Assembly (NCBI GenBank): GCA_963556695.1
Contig: CAUWAG010000013.1
Span: forward strand, 186,001-250,000
Source of the DNA: Anthostomella pinea
Lineage: Eukaryota; Ascomycota; Sordariomycetes; Xylariales; Xylariaceae
Length of the DNA: 64,000 nucleotides
Direction: 5' to 3'
Shown: positions 1 to 11,714 of the stretch, one piece after another
Layout: the number at the start of each line of letters is the position of its first letter
How positions within the stretch are numbered: position 1 is the first letter of the stretch
Notes under the pieces: model-generated
The model's input: the letters and a program-made list of their open reading frames with translations, nothing else
What the model was told of the DNA's origin: nothing
Databases searched by the model: none
Position numbers and translations under genes: made by a program

Positions 1-745
1 CTGACGGTTCGAGACAGGGCATACGGTCTCATAGCTTTCGGCAGCACGACGATGAGCTACGCCATAGCATACTTCTTGCCCATCATCCTCAACAAAAACC
101 TTGGCTTCGACGTCGGTGCTTCCCAATGCCTCGTTGCGCCTCCTTACGCCTTTGCGGGCATCTTCATGTACGGGATGGGCTGGTTGGGTGATAAATACCA
201 CGTCAGGGGTCCCATCATCATCGGCAACATGGTTGTCTGCCTCATCGGCTTGCCCATCCTGGGTTGGCACCCGAACCCCAAGATCCGATATCTGGGTGTT
301 TTTTTTCTTGCGGCCGGAGCAAACTCGAACGTCCCGGCGTCACTGGCCTATCAGGCTAACAACATCCGTGGACAATGGAAACGTGCATTTGCCAGCGCTA
401 CCTGGGTTGGGTTCAGCGGCGTCGGTGGTATTGCTGGAAGCCTGGTCTTCAGGTAAACCTATGCCATCTCAGATGCTGTTGAATATCGCTGACAATCTGT
501 TAGGTCTCAAGATGCTGCCACAGGTTACAAGCCCGGCCTGTGGGCTTGCATCGCCTGCTGCTTGCTGAACATTCTGCTCGTCTGCATTTGCGACTTGGCA
601 TTCTACTTTGAGAACAAGAAGGCGGACCGAGGCGAGAAGGAGTTGGAAACCTCCAAGGTAAGGATGCTGCGTTCATTGATAGCCGTGGATGTGACTGACA
701 AGCACACAGGAGGACTTCCAGCCTGGATTCCGATACACCTACTGA
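1..745 (+). CDS. MFS anion:cation symporter (Dal5/Tna1-like), 3' end only
   Basis: This is the C-terminal part of a plasma-membrane major facilitator of the allantoate/nicotinate permease (ACS) type, which imports small organic anions or vitamins. The frame is open from base 1, so the 5' part lies outside the window. Exons are 1-452, 504-657 and 710-745. Both introns have GT-AG ends (gtaaac..ttag and gtaagg..acag). Hydrophobic helices are visible around FLPIILNKNLGF, YAFAGIFMYGMGWLGDKY and GPIIIGNMVVCLIGLPILGW. The motif RGQWKRAFASATWVGFSGVGG and the end EDFQPGFRYTY are typical of fungal Dal5-like carriers. Reading through the first intron gives a false stop at 456. The substrate cannot be told from the sequence. 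Confidence 0.85.
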
Positions 746-1245
746 TCAGGTGGTCGTGAAGCTTGAGCTCAGCTGATGACAGTATGATAAGGGAAGGGAC
801 TGTCCATATGTGTGGACGGACTATGGTTCCCTGACCTTCTGACTCGGTTGGGTCTGCTATAAGGAGGCAAACTCCGTGCATAACCTGTTCCCAGACGTAG
901 CTTTCTGATAGAACATGACATCGGTGGTGTTTTGGCAGCGTACGACCGTGGAATTGAGATCAAGCACAAGAAATGTCGGCATTATCTGTGAATACCTACC
1001 CTATGTTTGTCGGTCGGCTTGTCGTTCCCGACGACCCCCTAAAATAAATAAAGTCTAGAAGCCTTGATTGCTGTGGGGTAGGTATGGGGCGCGCCAGTCC
1101 CGCACGGACCCCACCCCACCTCCGGCGGAAGATAGATCTTATCGATAAGCATGCAGGTCTACTTTTCGTAAAATGCAGGATGCTGATAAAAGCGATCCTC
1201 TCCAACCAGCCAGAGTACGATGCGAATTCACCACCACATTTCAAG
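746..1245. other. intergenic region and 5' leader of PUS1
   Basis: There is no independent gene here. An ATG at 1084 and another at 1171 are in frame with the PUS1 start at 1246 and could give longer N-terminal forms. Otherwise no clear TATA box or repeat is visible. Confidence 0.5.
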
Positions 1246-3382
1246 ATGGTGGCCGAGAACAATGCGCCCGAGAGGCCCAGCGGCGATCTGCACCCTGCCT
1301 CTGCAGATGCGAGCAGCAAACCGGTCTCTGCTTCAAGTTCCGCCGCAAAGCCAGAATCGACGACTGATGCAAACACTCCCGGTCCAGACCGTCGTGGCGG
1401 TCAAAACAAGCAGCGCAACCGGAACTTCGACCCCAGCAAGCGCGGCGGGCGAGGTGGTCGGGGTGGTCGGGGTGACAAGCGCAAGACCTTCACGTAAGCT
1501 CCGCCCCCTTGCGACGTCGTTCCAGAGACCATAGCCAACCTGCTAACTAGGCCGAAGCCACGAACCTCTAGACAGGAGGCAGCGAAACAACGAATGGCAA
1601 GATCAAAAGCGTAGGAAGATCGATGAAAATGGAGAGTCCGTCTCTACCGTCGCGGCCGGCGAGCCCAGCTTTATGAGCATACAATTCCCCGAAGCCGAGA
1701 TCACCGCCGAAGAGCGCAGACCGAAGCGCAAGGTCGCCGTCATGATCGGTTACGCTGGTACAGGATACCATGGACTCCAGATCAACCACAAGGACAAGAC
1801 AATCGAGGGCGATATCTTCGCCGCCTTTGTCGCCGCCAAGGCCATATCGAAGGCCAACGCCAACGATCCCCGAAAGTCCAGCTTTGTGCGATGTGCGAGG
1901 ACTGACAAAGGCGTCCACGCGGCGGGAAACATGCTCTCCCTGAAGTTGATCATCGAGGACCCGGACATAGTCAAGAAGATCAACGACGAGCTGCCGCCGC
2001 AAATCCGCGTGTGGGGTATCCAGAGAACAAACAATGCTTTCAGCTGCTACCAATCTTGTGACTCCCGATGGTACGAATACCTGATGCCCAGTTACTGCTT
2101 GCTGCCTCCGCACCCAGAGAGCTTCATAGGGAAGAAAGTCCAAGAGTCGGTCACAGAGAAAGGTGTTGAGGCTGAGTACGCCGAGCGATTGAACGAGGTG
2201 AAGGATTACTGGGTGGAGGTAGAGAAGAACGATATCCAACCGATCCTGGATAGCTTGGATCCCGAAACTCGAGAGGCAGTAAGGCAACGCATGCACTCGG
2301 TGGACCCTGCAGTCAAAGCAGCGAAGCGGCAGGCTAAGGAAGAGGCTGCGGCGGCGGCCGTCGACAGCGCGACTGCGAAGACCGAAACGATGATACCAGA
2401 ATCAATAGGTTCTGGAGCACAAGACACCTCCATGACTGAGCTTGAGACAAACGCCGCTGGGGCCGCCGACAGCTCAAGCCTTGGTGCAGAGCTAGCCACG
2501 GCACCTGTAGCGTCCGCGGCGGTAGAAACACCAATGGAAGATGGGCCAGATACGACAAAGCCGAAGGAGTTGAGCCCAGTTGATCGTGCGCTGAAGGAGA
2601 TCAAAGCGGCGTATGTCGCCGCCAAACGACGTTATCGAGCGACGCCTGAGCGGATATCACGACTGCAGGAGGCTCTCGATCAGTACGTGGGCACGAAGAA
2701 TTACCACAACTACACCATCCAGAAGTCTCACGCCGACCCTTCCTCCAAACGCCTAATCAAATCTTTCGTCGTGAACCCGGAACCTATACAGATCAACGAT
2801 ACGCAGTGGCTGTCGTTGAAGGTCCACGGACAGTCATTCATGATGCACCAGATCCGCAAGATGGTAGGCATGGCCGTCTTGGTGACGCGATGTGGCACGC
2901 CGCTTTCCCGCATGGACGAGAGCTACATGGCCACCCGTATCAGCATCCCCAAGGCGCCGGGCCTCGGATTGCTGCTGGAGCGACCTGTGTTCGGAAACTA
3001 CAACAAGAAGGCTGTCGAGAACTTGCAGTTGCAAGAGCTAGATTTTGGGAACTACGAGAAAGAGATTCAGGAGTTCAAGGAATCGCAGATCTACAACCGC
3101 ATCTTCGACCTGGAGGAGAAGGAGAACTCGTGAGCATCCCCTATGCATCGTCCCTTCACCGCCCAGTAATAGAGAAGATGATGAATGCTAACAATAACCA
3201 GGTTTCACACCTTCTTCCACCAGATCGACAACTTCAAGTCCGACTACTTCTTATGGGTTACGGCCGGTGGCATTGACGTAGCGCACAACCGAGTCGGAAT
3301 CCGAGAGCCTATACCCGAAGAACTGGAAGCGGAACTGGGCGATGAAGGAGAGGAGGAAGATCCGGAAGGTCGCGAGGGTTAG
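1246..3382 (+). CDS. PUS1: tRNA pseudouridine synthase of the TruA/Pus1 family
   Basis: The gene encodes about 660 aa that isomerise uridine to pseudouridine in tRNA, in the nucleus and possibly in mitochondria. Exons are 1246-1493, 1576-3129 and 3202-3382. The first intron is best closed at the CAG ending at 1575, about 30 nt after a CTAAC branch site, which restores the frame. The nearer TAG at 1550 gives the wrong frame. The TruA core starts at KRKVAVMIGYAGTGYHGLQ, and the catalytic Asp lies in CARTDKGVHAAGN (about residue 193). The N-terminus has an RGG-rich stretch (GGRGGRGGRGDKRK). An Ala/Ser/Glu-rich insertion sits in the middle of the catalytic domain, and the C-terminus is acidic. 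I chose the ATG at 1246 for its good context (caagATGg). Upstream in-frame ATGs at 1084 and 1171 could serve a mitochondrial form, as known for Pus1 in other eukaryotes; that part is inference. Confidence 0.9.
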
Positions 3383-3785
3383 GAATCCGCTATCGGCGAG
3401 ACATTTGCCCTACGGGACGATCTCTGCATCACGCCAAAACTTGAATAGGCTTGGTTCACGGAGTGGCTACTTTTCATCTGCTACAGGTCACGAGAGGGCA
3501 TGCGTCGATCTGGTCATAGACTTAATATACCGAAAATTAACTACCCCATCCTTCAGCCGTCTCACTAGGAGCTCCGATGAGGCACTATCGGGGTCTTGAC
3601 AACGTCAATGTGGCCTCGAAACGCCATGACCCGTCCATATTGCCTGTAGAGAATCCGCCCCCAGACACATCGTAGCAGTTCCCAATGGCAGCCCCCATTT
3701 TCGTAGTATAAGAACCTCCCCAACGAACGAAGGTCGATCCCGCATCCCGCATCACCACCCATGACATCATACCCACCACGCAAGC
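3383..3785. other. short intergenic region between convergent genes
   Basis: PUS1 (+) and Med22 (-) converge here, so this is shared 3' flank. I see no gene or repeat. Confidence 0.5.
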
Positions 3786-4531
3786 CTAAGCAGTATTTCC
3801 GCCGCCGTTACCCTGCTGCTCCTGCTCCTGACCGCCCTGCTGCTTCTTCTTCGCATCGTCGTCGTCCTTCTTCATCTCCGAGGACCGGTTCTTCATAACC
3901 ATAAGCTGGCGGTACAGCTCCTGGACCGCGAAGGCCTTCTGGTCGATCTCGGCCTCGCGGCTGTCGTCCTCGCCGGGCTGGCGCAGCGAGCCGCGCATCC
4001 AGAGGACTTTGATCTCGCGCGTGAGGCTCAGGAGGCCTTCGACTTCGGTGATCTGTTGTTTGCGTGTGGTTAGGTTGGGGTTAATTAGCTGGGAGGGGGT
4101 GGGGGGTTGAAGTATGTAGTGGTGAGGGGGTGAGGGGGTGAGGGGGTGAGGGGTGGGTGGATGGTTCTGGGTAGTTGGGGATGGTGGGTTGGTGGGCGCA
4201 GTTTGATGACTCGGGGGATCCGAGGAATGCACGGGAGGAGTAACGGTAGATGAGGGATGATACGTACCAAAGCGCGCGTCTCCGTCTCCATCGTCATGCG
4301 GTTCAGCACGGCGTGCTCGATGATGGCGGTCCGCGGCAGGGGCTCCGTGGCTGCCATGACCATGTTGCGGAAGCGCGTCAGGATCTGTGCCATGGCGCGC
4401 TGGTGGCGGTCCATAAGGTCACTCTTGTTAGCTCTCTCGGACGGCTTCGGTGCATAGGAGGCTGTCTGGGCCACACGAGCGTGGTTCTGGCTCGGCTTCT
4501 TCTGCTTCTTCTTGGTGGTGCGGCGAGGCAT
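3786..4531 (-). CDS. MED22: Mediator complex subunit 22 (Med22/Srb6)
   Basis: The gene encodes a 176-aa subunit of the Mediator head module, which bridges activators and RNA polymerase II in the nucleus. Exon 1 is 4531-4268 and exon 2 is 4052-3786. The 215-bp intron runs from gtacgt to caacag, with a CCTAAC branch site. The Med22 signature is seen in RHQRAMAQILTRFRNMV and, across the splice, in TRALITEVEGLLSLTREIK and LWMRGSLRQPG. The predicted helices match the usual all-alpha Surf5-type fold. The C-terminus is Lys/Asp and Gln/Gly rich. The intron holds a run of GGTGAGGGGG repeats, which gives a misleading Pro/His-rich ORF if read through. The start MPRRTTKKKQKK is basic and could be a nuclear signal. 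Confidence 0.85.
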
Positions 4532-7470
4532 CGTGGATGTTGATGGGTCGGACGGTTGGGGTCCTTGTTGCTGTTGCTGCGCTTGCTGATGTTGAGGCTC
4601 CTGCTGTGCTGCTTGTTTCCCGTCGTAGATGAGGCGTCCGTAAAGGGACGGGGGTGGAGGGAGAGAAGGTTGTGGATGAGGTGGGTATGTTGCGCCCTCG
4701 AGTTGGGATGCAGGATTGAGGCTCCTGGATGGCCGTGCGAAGCAGATAGTAGCGTTCGTATCTGGGGTTCAGACCGAAGAGATGCAGATTGAGGGTGGTA
4801 GGAAAATGCTGCGGTCTGTAGCTTGTTCGGAGCAGGACGATGCGTGTATGGATGGCTGATAGATGTCCGATTGCCTTGATTAGTCTCCGCTTTTCCAGAC
4901 GATAAACGCGCACGCTTGCTCGGGGAGGTGATGTCCTGGGTTTGCTCCAAGTCCTCGCCGGGCTCAGTCAAGACCTGAACACTGATTGCGGTCGAGAACA
5001 CATCCACCAGTGGGCCCGCACACACTGAGTACCGACGTACTCATTGGCATCATTGTGAGCATCGGCAACTGGAAGACCAGCACGTTCGACGTGTCCTTCG
5101 ACCCCAGGGCGTCTGAACTGTCTGACAGCTAAGCCTACAGTGTGCTCATCACCTCTGGCAGAAGCGTCGTTCTCCTGGCGAACGCCAGCTGGACCGGGTG
5201 TGTGAAGGCCATTGTCATCCTGTGCGCTCTGCAGGGTACCAAGGTTAGCATCGTCACACCAGAACCATATGAGCAAGTCCGGCACTGCTTATACAGACGA
5301 AGTGTCTCTACAATAAGCACCCAAGCTCGTGCCTATGTCAACGAAGTAGGAGAGGCCACCAACCTTGGAGTTCATGACCATGTTTTCAGCGGGCTGCTGA
5401 GACTCGTCGACCATTTCGGGGGAGCCCATCGTGCAAAGTTACCAACGCAATCAAGTGGTGCGATGTGCGACAGCTCATGACGTTTGATGCCGATGATGGC
5501 AGACAGAACCGCCCAAAAGCACATCTTACATCACGATGTTTTGTATGCACCTGAGGGTCCCTCGTCGCCGGGCACCCATTGCTCTCCCAGGCGACCGGGT
5601 CTCCTAAGTCGCCAGGCTTGGTCTGCGCCCGACACACGCACAGTTGCGTCTCTCAAAGAGATCCATGATGCCTTGGAAACGGCCACTCGTGGTCGGTGAG
5701 CCACCAGCAGAGCCACGATTTGACGTCATCCAAAACCGAAAGTCGACACGATATTGCCCAGCCAGGGAAGCAGGTATTGCAAAGCAAAAGACAGAATGAG
5801 CACTGACTTACCCATGATGCTGTTCTGCTCCTTTCTATTCATTGTGGGCAGATTCAATTCTTCATCTGCAATACCATCCCTTCTTCATCCTTGTGATGGG
5901 TTCCGATTTGAAGCCTGTCGAGCGAGGCTGGGAGCTCGTTGTTCGTGTCGCAACCATGGAAGATACAAAGCGTTGATCCACACAAGTGCCATGACCTTCG
6001 TGTCTCATGTGTCACGTGACTAGCATACCAGTGCGCGACTAGGTACTTACCTTATCTACCAAACCACCAGGACACTTCTCGCGGAAGATTACAGGTACGC
6101 GGTGTTTAAGGTGGCACCTTCGGATATTCAGCACTGCTAACAGAGTGTCTCATCTGGTTCCGTTGACAGAGAGTTGGGGATCGGAGTGCGACCGTATAAT
6201 CTATCCGAATGCGCCACGAGCAGCCTGGTCCGTCCTCGCAACCGCCAAAATACAAGGTGCATTGATTAAGGTGACATCGACTATTCTATCTGCTGTACCT
6301 ATTGGCTTGTTTGCGGGCCATAGGGCCATGTGGACGCCATGGTTAAGGTTTTGGTGGATTGAAATGATTTGTGCACAGTGTTTTATTCTGCTAGACTTTA
6401 CGTACAGCACGGGCGCTCTGCTTTCTGATGTATTTTAGGGCATTTGGGTTTCCCTCTTCTCTTGCGGTTGAAGAGCTTAATAAGAAAATAAAACCTGTTC
6501 GAGGGCACGCGGTTCCATAGAACTGGATCGATCCCGTGCTAACCACGATGGGTTTCCATACGCACCAAGCATTACATACGAAAACTTACAAGTCTAGTCA
6601 TTAGACTATAATTTATATCAAAGACACGTCCTAATCTTCAGTTCCGGGAGTCTGTATCGCAACATCCCCTTTTCATGGGCCTTTCAGTGCATTCGCTCTG
6701 GTGGTCCAAATGAACATGGCAGTAGCCGGGGCGACACTTGCGAACATCCGAATCTTGAAATCTGGCTCAAAATGCAAACTCGAAAAGACAACTGTATGCG
6801 GCTAATGAGCAGGCAAGGTGGTTATTATGGTCCTGACCAAGCTGGGCTCAAGCAATGCGGCGTTTGCCTGTACAACGAGGCATGGTTTGACGACTGTCTC
6901 AGCTCACTGAACAAGAAGAATGACCCAGAGGATGAATCGATGAGTTGAGTACTTCTAAGCTGTTGGAACATGTTTCATCATTACCTAACCATGCCCACGT
7001 CAACTTAGTTGATAAACCGGGCCGGTTGAGCTGGATTGCCGGCGTCATATCCTTGGGTTACCCGGACGGAGTGACTCACAATCCTGTATACCGGTTTCAT
7101 CCCGTGAAGACTGAGGTAGCTCGCTTGACATTTCACGATTTGCGGTCCGGCTGAGATGTGATTCTATGGGATGTGGCTCATTCTGCACCAACAGCAAGGC
7201 AGGGACCGGCCCATGCAAACGGCCACGGGCGCCTCATCACTCCCAAGGTTTATACATTTCCAGCCACTCCCTCCGTAGAAGAACCTTCCGCAAAACAATT
7301 GTCTAGAGGTATATAATCGGGTTTTGACATCCCTCCGGGCCGCTTGTCAAGCTTCGTTTCTATCGGACACCTATTCCTTACTTCCAAGTTTAAGACACGT
7401 CTCAAATTCTGCACTCACAGAAACACTCCATCACACTCGAGCCTCCATCCAACAAAGTCCAACCGACAAG
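4532..7470. other. 2.9-kb gene-poor interval
   Basis: I find no recognisable gene. A minus-strand reading at 5025-4378 contains a nuclear-signal-like stretch (SPSKRARLSSGK) but runs out of frame into Med22 exon 1, so I do not call it. No tRNA, repeat array or transposon end is visible. A TATA-like element lies at 7310-7317, upstream of the next pseudogene. Confidence 0.45.
7310..7317 (+). promoter_or_regulatory. TATA-like box of the RNase III-domain pseudogene
   Basis: The sequence TATATAAT lies about 155 bp upstream of the ATG at 7471, with a pyrimidine-rich leader between them. It is supported only by sequence resemblance and position. Confidence 0.35.
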
Positions 7471-8012
7471 ATGATGGACCTACGGAAACAGGGCCAACAT
7501 AAACAGACCAAGCTCGCCATGGCTCAGAAGATCATCGGCTACGACTACCCCACCCCAGATAACCTCTGGGAGGCACTCCAGGCGTCCGGGAGCTACTAGG
7601 TCTTCCTGAACGGCCGCACCATGACCGAGGGCAACAAGCCCCTCGCAGGCATCGGCGATAAGGTGCTGAGCCTCGAGATTGTTGTCAGTAGCGTCAACGC
7701 CGGCAACCCTATTGGTGAGTCCGGTGAAAGAAGCAAGCATTGCAGACTGTTTTGTGTTGGGGGCTGACCAGAACATTATCTCAACACAGGCAAGAGATCC
7801 GCACTCCTCACGACGCAAACCTGCAACGCGCGCCTCACCGCCATCTGTGACGCCACAGGCCTGGCGGCCTACATCAATGGCAACCCGTCGCAGCACGGCT
7901 TCGTGTCCCCGCGCACCCGGGCCGATACCGTCGAGGCGGTCATCGGGCCGCGTTCCGCGATGGCGGACTGGAAGCTGCGCAGGCGGTCGTGCGCAACTTG
8001 GGGCTGCTCTGA
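7471..8012 (+). pseudogene. RNase III-domain protein, broken by a stop and a frameshift
   Basis: This is a small protein with one RNase III endonuclease domain. Exon 1 (7471-7714) joins exon 2 (from 7790) across a clean intron (gtgagt..cacag). The signature NKPLAGIGDKVL corresponds to the family's NxxLExxGDxxL motif. The second motif is RADTVEAVIG, followed in another frame by AAFRDGGLEAAQAVV. Two lesions are seen directly. A TAG stop at 7597-7599 falls just before VFLNGRTMTEGNKPL. One base is missing near 7945-7948, so the last 60 nt are read only in the next frame, ending at TGA 8010-8012. The acidic residue of the first motif is Ala. A truncated 42-aa peptide is the alternative product. 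The gene looks recently inactivated because the codons elsewhere are intact. Confidence 0.75.
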
Positions 8013-8947
8013 CTTCTTTGGTCAACCGGTACATCGTCGCACCAGATACTCCAGCTCTTTGTGATGTTGTTTTCTGACGTTCTCAGCTGGGACATATAGA
8101 CCCGAGGACGACGGCTGTTGCGTCGGCTCTCTAGTGCATCCAGTGTATTTTTCATGAGTGCATCCGTCGCGATGCGCATACTTGTGGTAGTCAGGTTCCG
8201 AGAGCTAGGCTCGTTCGTTTGAAAGGTTGCTCAAAGTTCCCGGACCTTACCTTGTCGACTGTGTTCTATCGCGGTGGATGCTTTGATGAGAGCGCCAGTG
8301 GATGCACTTGCTGAACTGAGGCAGTAGTCTTGGTGGTCATGAGGGATAGGGGCGCAGACAGAGGGGGTGAACTTTGCTTTGGTGCTTGCTTGCTTGGCTT
8401 GATGGGTTGGGGAGGTCCATTCAACATGGTCAGTAGTTTCTGAGATCCTATGCGACTCAGTCAGGTGCGCGTTTGGCGAAGAATCAGTCGTTCCCTATGA
8501 TAGTCAATCGTCCCTCTCCATGTGACAACCTCTTTGATGAGCATGATAGCATGATAACATAGTGGTAATGTGTAACGGGGAAGATGAGATGGTCGCTCTC
8601 CCCCAGCGTTTTCTGCATCCATCCTACGTGGGCACTTTTTGACAAGCTACACCACAGCCACAATGACACGGACCACCTAAATGCAATGCGCCACAACATC
8701 ATCTGCTTGGTCAGTCATGAGGGAGATCACTCATGAGGTGTCTCTCTTTCAAATTCTTAACACTTTTTAGATTCTTTGCCCATGACTGGGATCCGAAGAA
8801 ATGAGGTACCTAACCCGCAGGATGCATCTAGCGAAGATCACCTTCGTCCTCAGTTGGTAGCACCCGGTATGCGTCAACACCATCACCATCTCGCGAGGAA
8901 CTCCATCACCTCTTCTTGAGCAGATTCGGATATCTCACACCTCCGAA
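8013..8947. other. intergenic interval
   Basis: No ORF or repeat that I can support. The reading frame of the following ankyrin pseudogene is open from 8861 but has no in-frame ATG there. Confidence 0.45.
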
Positions 8948-10904
8948 GTGGTCAATCAAGAAGCTGCGACAGGTCGTCAAGATGAGCGCAATCCAAGCCG
9001 CCTGCTTCCCGGCGGCACACCTTGTGGTGTCCCCGACGAGATCGTGATGCTGATACTGCGCGAAACGAGCAAACGCGACAAGAACAACCTGATGCGGAGT
9101 TGTCGCCGGTTATACCCCATTGTCCGTTATGAGCTCCTGACGGAGAACATCCGTGACGGCGCCTCCATCATGCGTTGGGCATGTGCGAAGGGTAATATCG
9201 CGGTGCTTGCCACAATGCTGCAGCTAGGCGCATCGAAAGACCACATTTTCGAGTCTCACATGGACATTCGAGCCGGCATATCTGTGTGCCTGTCAGGAGA
9301 CTTGCACTACGCGTGCACCCCGTTGATCGCTGCTGTGGCCTACCAACAACATCGCATCGTCGAATACCTGATTGAAAAGGGGGCAGACGTGAACTTCGCA
9401 CCGGCTTTCCCCTCCATGGCGAAAGGGAACGGCGACTTGAACTTGAGCACGGAATCGTCACTGGGGCGTGTCGCTCGGCCAAACTGGTGGCATTACAGAC
9501 CAATCCACTGGGCTGTGAATCCGAACCTTGATCTCTGTCTCTGGCGCCCCGCAAGTGCCGCCGTTCAGTTGCCCATGGCGAGTCTGCTCGGGCCATCGTC
9601 GCTACTCTATTGGCATCAGGCGCAGACTTGACAGTCTGCACCGTTCATTTCGACGGCTATGGTTCCTTCTCAGCTCTCAATCTTGCATTGGCCAACGAAC
9701 ATGTTCCAGCAGGCGTTGTACGCATGCTGATGGACTGGGGCGCAAGCCCCCTGAGGTATGCCGACCAGAAAGAAAGATCGGCTCTGACTCTCTTCCATCG
9801 TTACCGAGGGCGCTCATCCTTCATTTCACAGAGGCGTATCATGACAAACGACGAGAAGAAGTTGAATTTCCTTCTATCACAAGATATTGCCGAGTCAGAA
9901 GCAAGGGACCGCGTTGGAGTGTTCTTGTTCAACTATCTCGTCCAGAGAAACCCAACCGTGATGCAATTGGGATTCATGCGAATTCACCTGCGGTATCTGC
10001 CGACAGGTATCATCAATAGTTGTGATGGGTCCGGATGCACAATGCTCGTCATCGCAGTCAAGGCATGGAGGATTGGTACCTGGCGGCAAGAGATACTCAT
10101 GATTGGACACATTGCGAGTTTATTGAGGGTGCTAAGAGTCTATTCACCCTGCTCCTCGACGCCGGCGCATTTCCGGACGGCAGACTAGGAGGCCCTGTCG
10201 TATCTCGCGAACCGGACACGCCCCTGACAATTCTTTGCAACAGCAGCGTCAGCGAAAGCAGTCCTGGGCAGACTCAGATTCCAGTGGCGACGTACGTAGA
10301 TCTCTTCATAACGCGAGGCGCCAGAGTCGACTTCGCTTGCGGAACCGGCCTGAAGCCATTACATTACGCTGCCTTGACTCTTCTGTCGGACGTTGCGGCT
10401 AGTCTGCTGGAAGCAGCGGAGAACCCGCGCCGCATGGTCGACGAACCGGACCCGCAAACCGGACTCACACCCTTGATGACAGCATGCAAGCTGTCTGCAT
10501 CTCATGGTTCTGAGCGCAGCCGGGGATTTGTCTGCGTAATGCTGGAACACGGCGCCTCAGTGTCCGCCACGGACCAGAACGGCCGAACCGCACTCCTTTA
10601 TGCGTGTGATCCCGGAGACGTCGATCTGGTCAAGCTCCTTGGTGAAAGCTCAAAGATCGACTCTGAGAACTTCAACCAGCTGTAGAGGGCCCTACACGTC
10701 TATGTCCGGAAGGAATGGGCCGTGAGAAGGCGTCAGGTGAAAGAGCCCCGTATGATGGTCAGGCTCATCACGGCACTGTTTGCCTCTGGTGCTGATGTGT
10801 CGTATCGAAATGCGGACCGGTTGCGCCTTGTCGAAGTAGCCGAGCAGCATGGCTATCCAGGACTTGTCATCGAGAAGCTCAAAGATTCCGAACGACGCTG
10901 TTAA
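8948..10904 (+). pseudogene. F-box-like/ankyrin-repeat protein, two frameshifts and one stop
   Basis: The coding sense is strong across 1.9 kb but in three frames. Frame 2 (8948 to about 9540) starts with an F-box-like segment (GVPDEIVMLILRETSKRDKNN), then ankyrin repeats (TPLIAAVAYQQHRIVEYLI). Sense continues in frame 1 (AIVATLLASGADLT, up to about 10065), then in frame 3 (SLFTLLLDAGAFPDG, GLKPLHYAALTLLSD, TGLTPLMTACKLS, NGRTALLYACDPGDVDLVKLL). A TAG at 10683-10685 interrupts this frame, after which RALHVYVRKEWAVR and LITALFASGADVSYRN continue to TAA at 10904. No intron of normal size repairs the shifts; the first would need a 41-nt intron. No in-frame ATG precedes the F-box. Proteins of this type often serve as substrate adaptors or allorecognition-like factors in fungi. 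The role here is unknown. Confidence 0.75.
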
Positions 10905-11143
10905 AGGTTAAAGCAGCTCTGGCTTGGTCGCGTGCAGAACCCATAGGCTGACGGCTCTTTGCCACCGCATCGTCGTTAGACCGCATCAGCTTTCATGCCA
11001 CGATTCGCCTGAGTCCCGGCATCCAGATTGGTTGTCAGCTTAGGTCGGAAGCACCCAAGACCGCCTCACGTTGCACTGGGGATCATACACTCTGGAAATC
11101 TTGCGGGATAAGAGTTTGCTCTCCAAGACGATTAGGGGTCTGC

Positions 11144-11156
11144 TGACGGGCGGTAA
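11144..11156. repeat. left target-site duplication of the LINE (13 bp)
   Basis: TGACGGGCGGTAA is repeated exactly at 19002-19014. The right copy directly follows the CAAT-repeat tail of the LINE, as expected for target-primed reverse transcription. Confidence 0.7.
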
Positions 11157-11542
11157 CACCACAAAAACAACTATTTTTCTTGGCGCCCCGCTGTTAGGGC
11201 GCAACCTCTATATCTGTACTAAAGCAGGCATTTGTCTTAGTAACTGACTATCTTTGCCAAGGCACAACAAAAATCTTCTCACAAGCTGGATGGCACCCTT
11301 TCACAACAGGCACACAAATACGCTAGTGGCCGTCCCAAAGACGACCACTGGCGGCGTGCTCAAATCCCTGGTCCCTAAAAAGACATACGGTCCGGCAACT
11401 CCGAGCAGGCTCCGCCAGGCGCTACTCGATGACATCAGCAGCAGCCCGTCACAGGTCTCTGAGGCTGACTTTACCATTGTTTCCCCTCTGAAAGGAAAAT
11501 CCTGAAATATTAATAATGGCAGCACCACTGATATAAAAGGAC

Positions 11543-11567
11543 ATGCCTTGATCTGGTCGTGACACAA
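11543..11567 (+). repeat. 5' LTR remnant of the gypsy element (25 bp)
   Basis: These 25 bp, ending GTCGTGACACAA, are identical to 17418-17442, the end of the 3' LTR. Sequence further left does not match the LTR, so the 5' LTR is almost completely lost. Confidence 0.6.
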
Positions 11568-11714
11568 TTCTAAGCTCTTCATTTCCTTGCTGGCGAAGCA
11601 AGTAAAATATCTCATCAAACCCCTTCTCGCATTCATTTGCAGTCACTGCGTCGGCTGTGCATAACGATAAACTAGACCACAGAACAAAAACGAAAAAAAA
11701 AAATCGAGTCTTTG

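Noticed and set aside
1494..1550. PUS1 intron ending at TAG 1550
   Set aside because: The acceptor is too close to the branch site and leaves the wrong frame. The CAG ending at 1575 restores the frame.
4085..4232. Pro/His-rich extension of Med22
   Set aside because: It is the translated intron (GGTGAGGGGG repeats). Clean donor, branch and acceptor sites remove it.
4378..5025. Minus-strand 215-codon frame with SPSKRARLSSGK
   Set aside because: It overlaps Med22 exon 1 in another frame for its C-terminal third, is His/Ser/Arg rich like antisense reading, and has no family resemblance.
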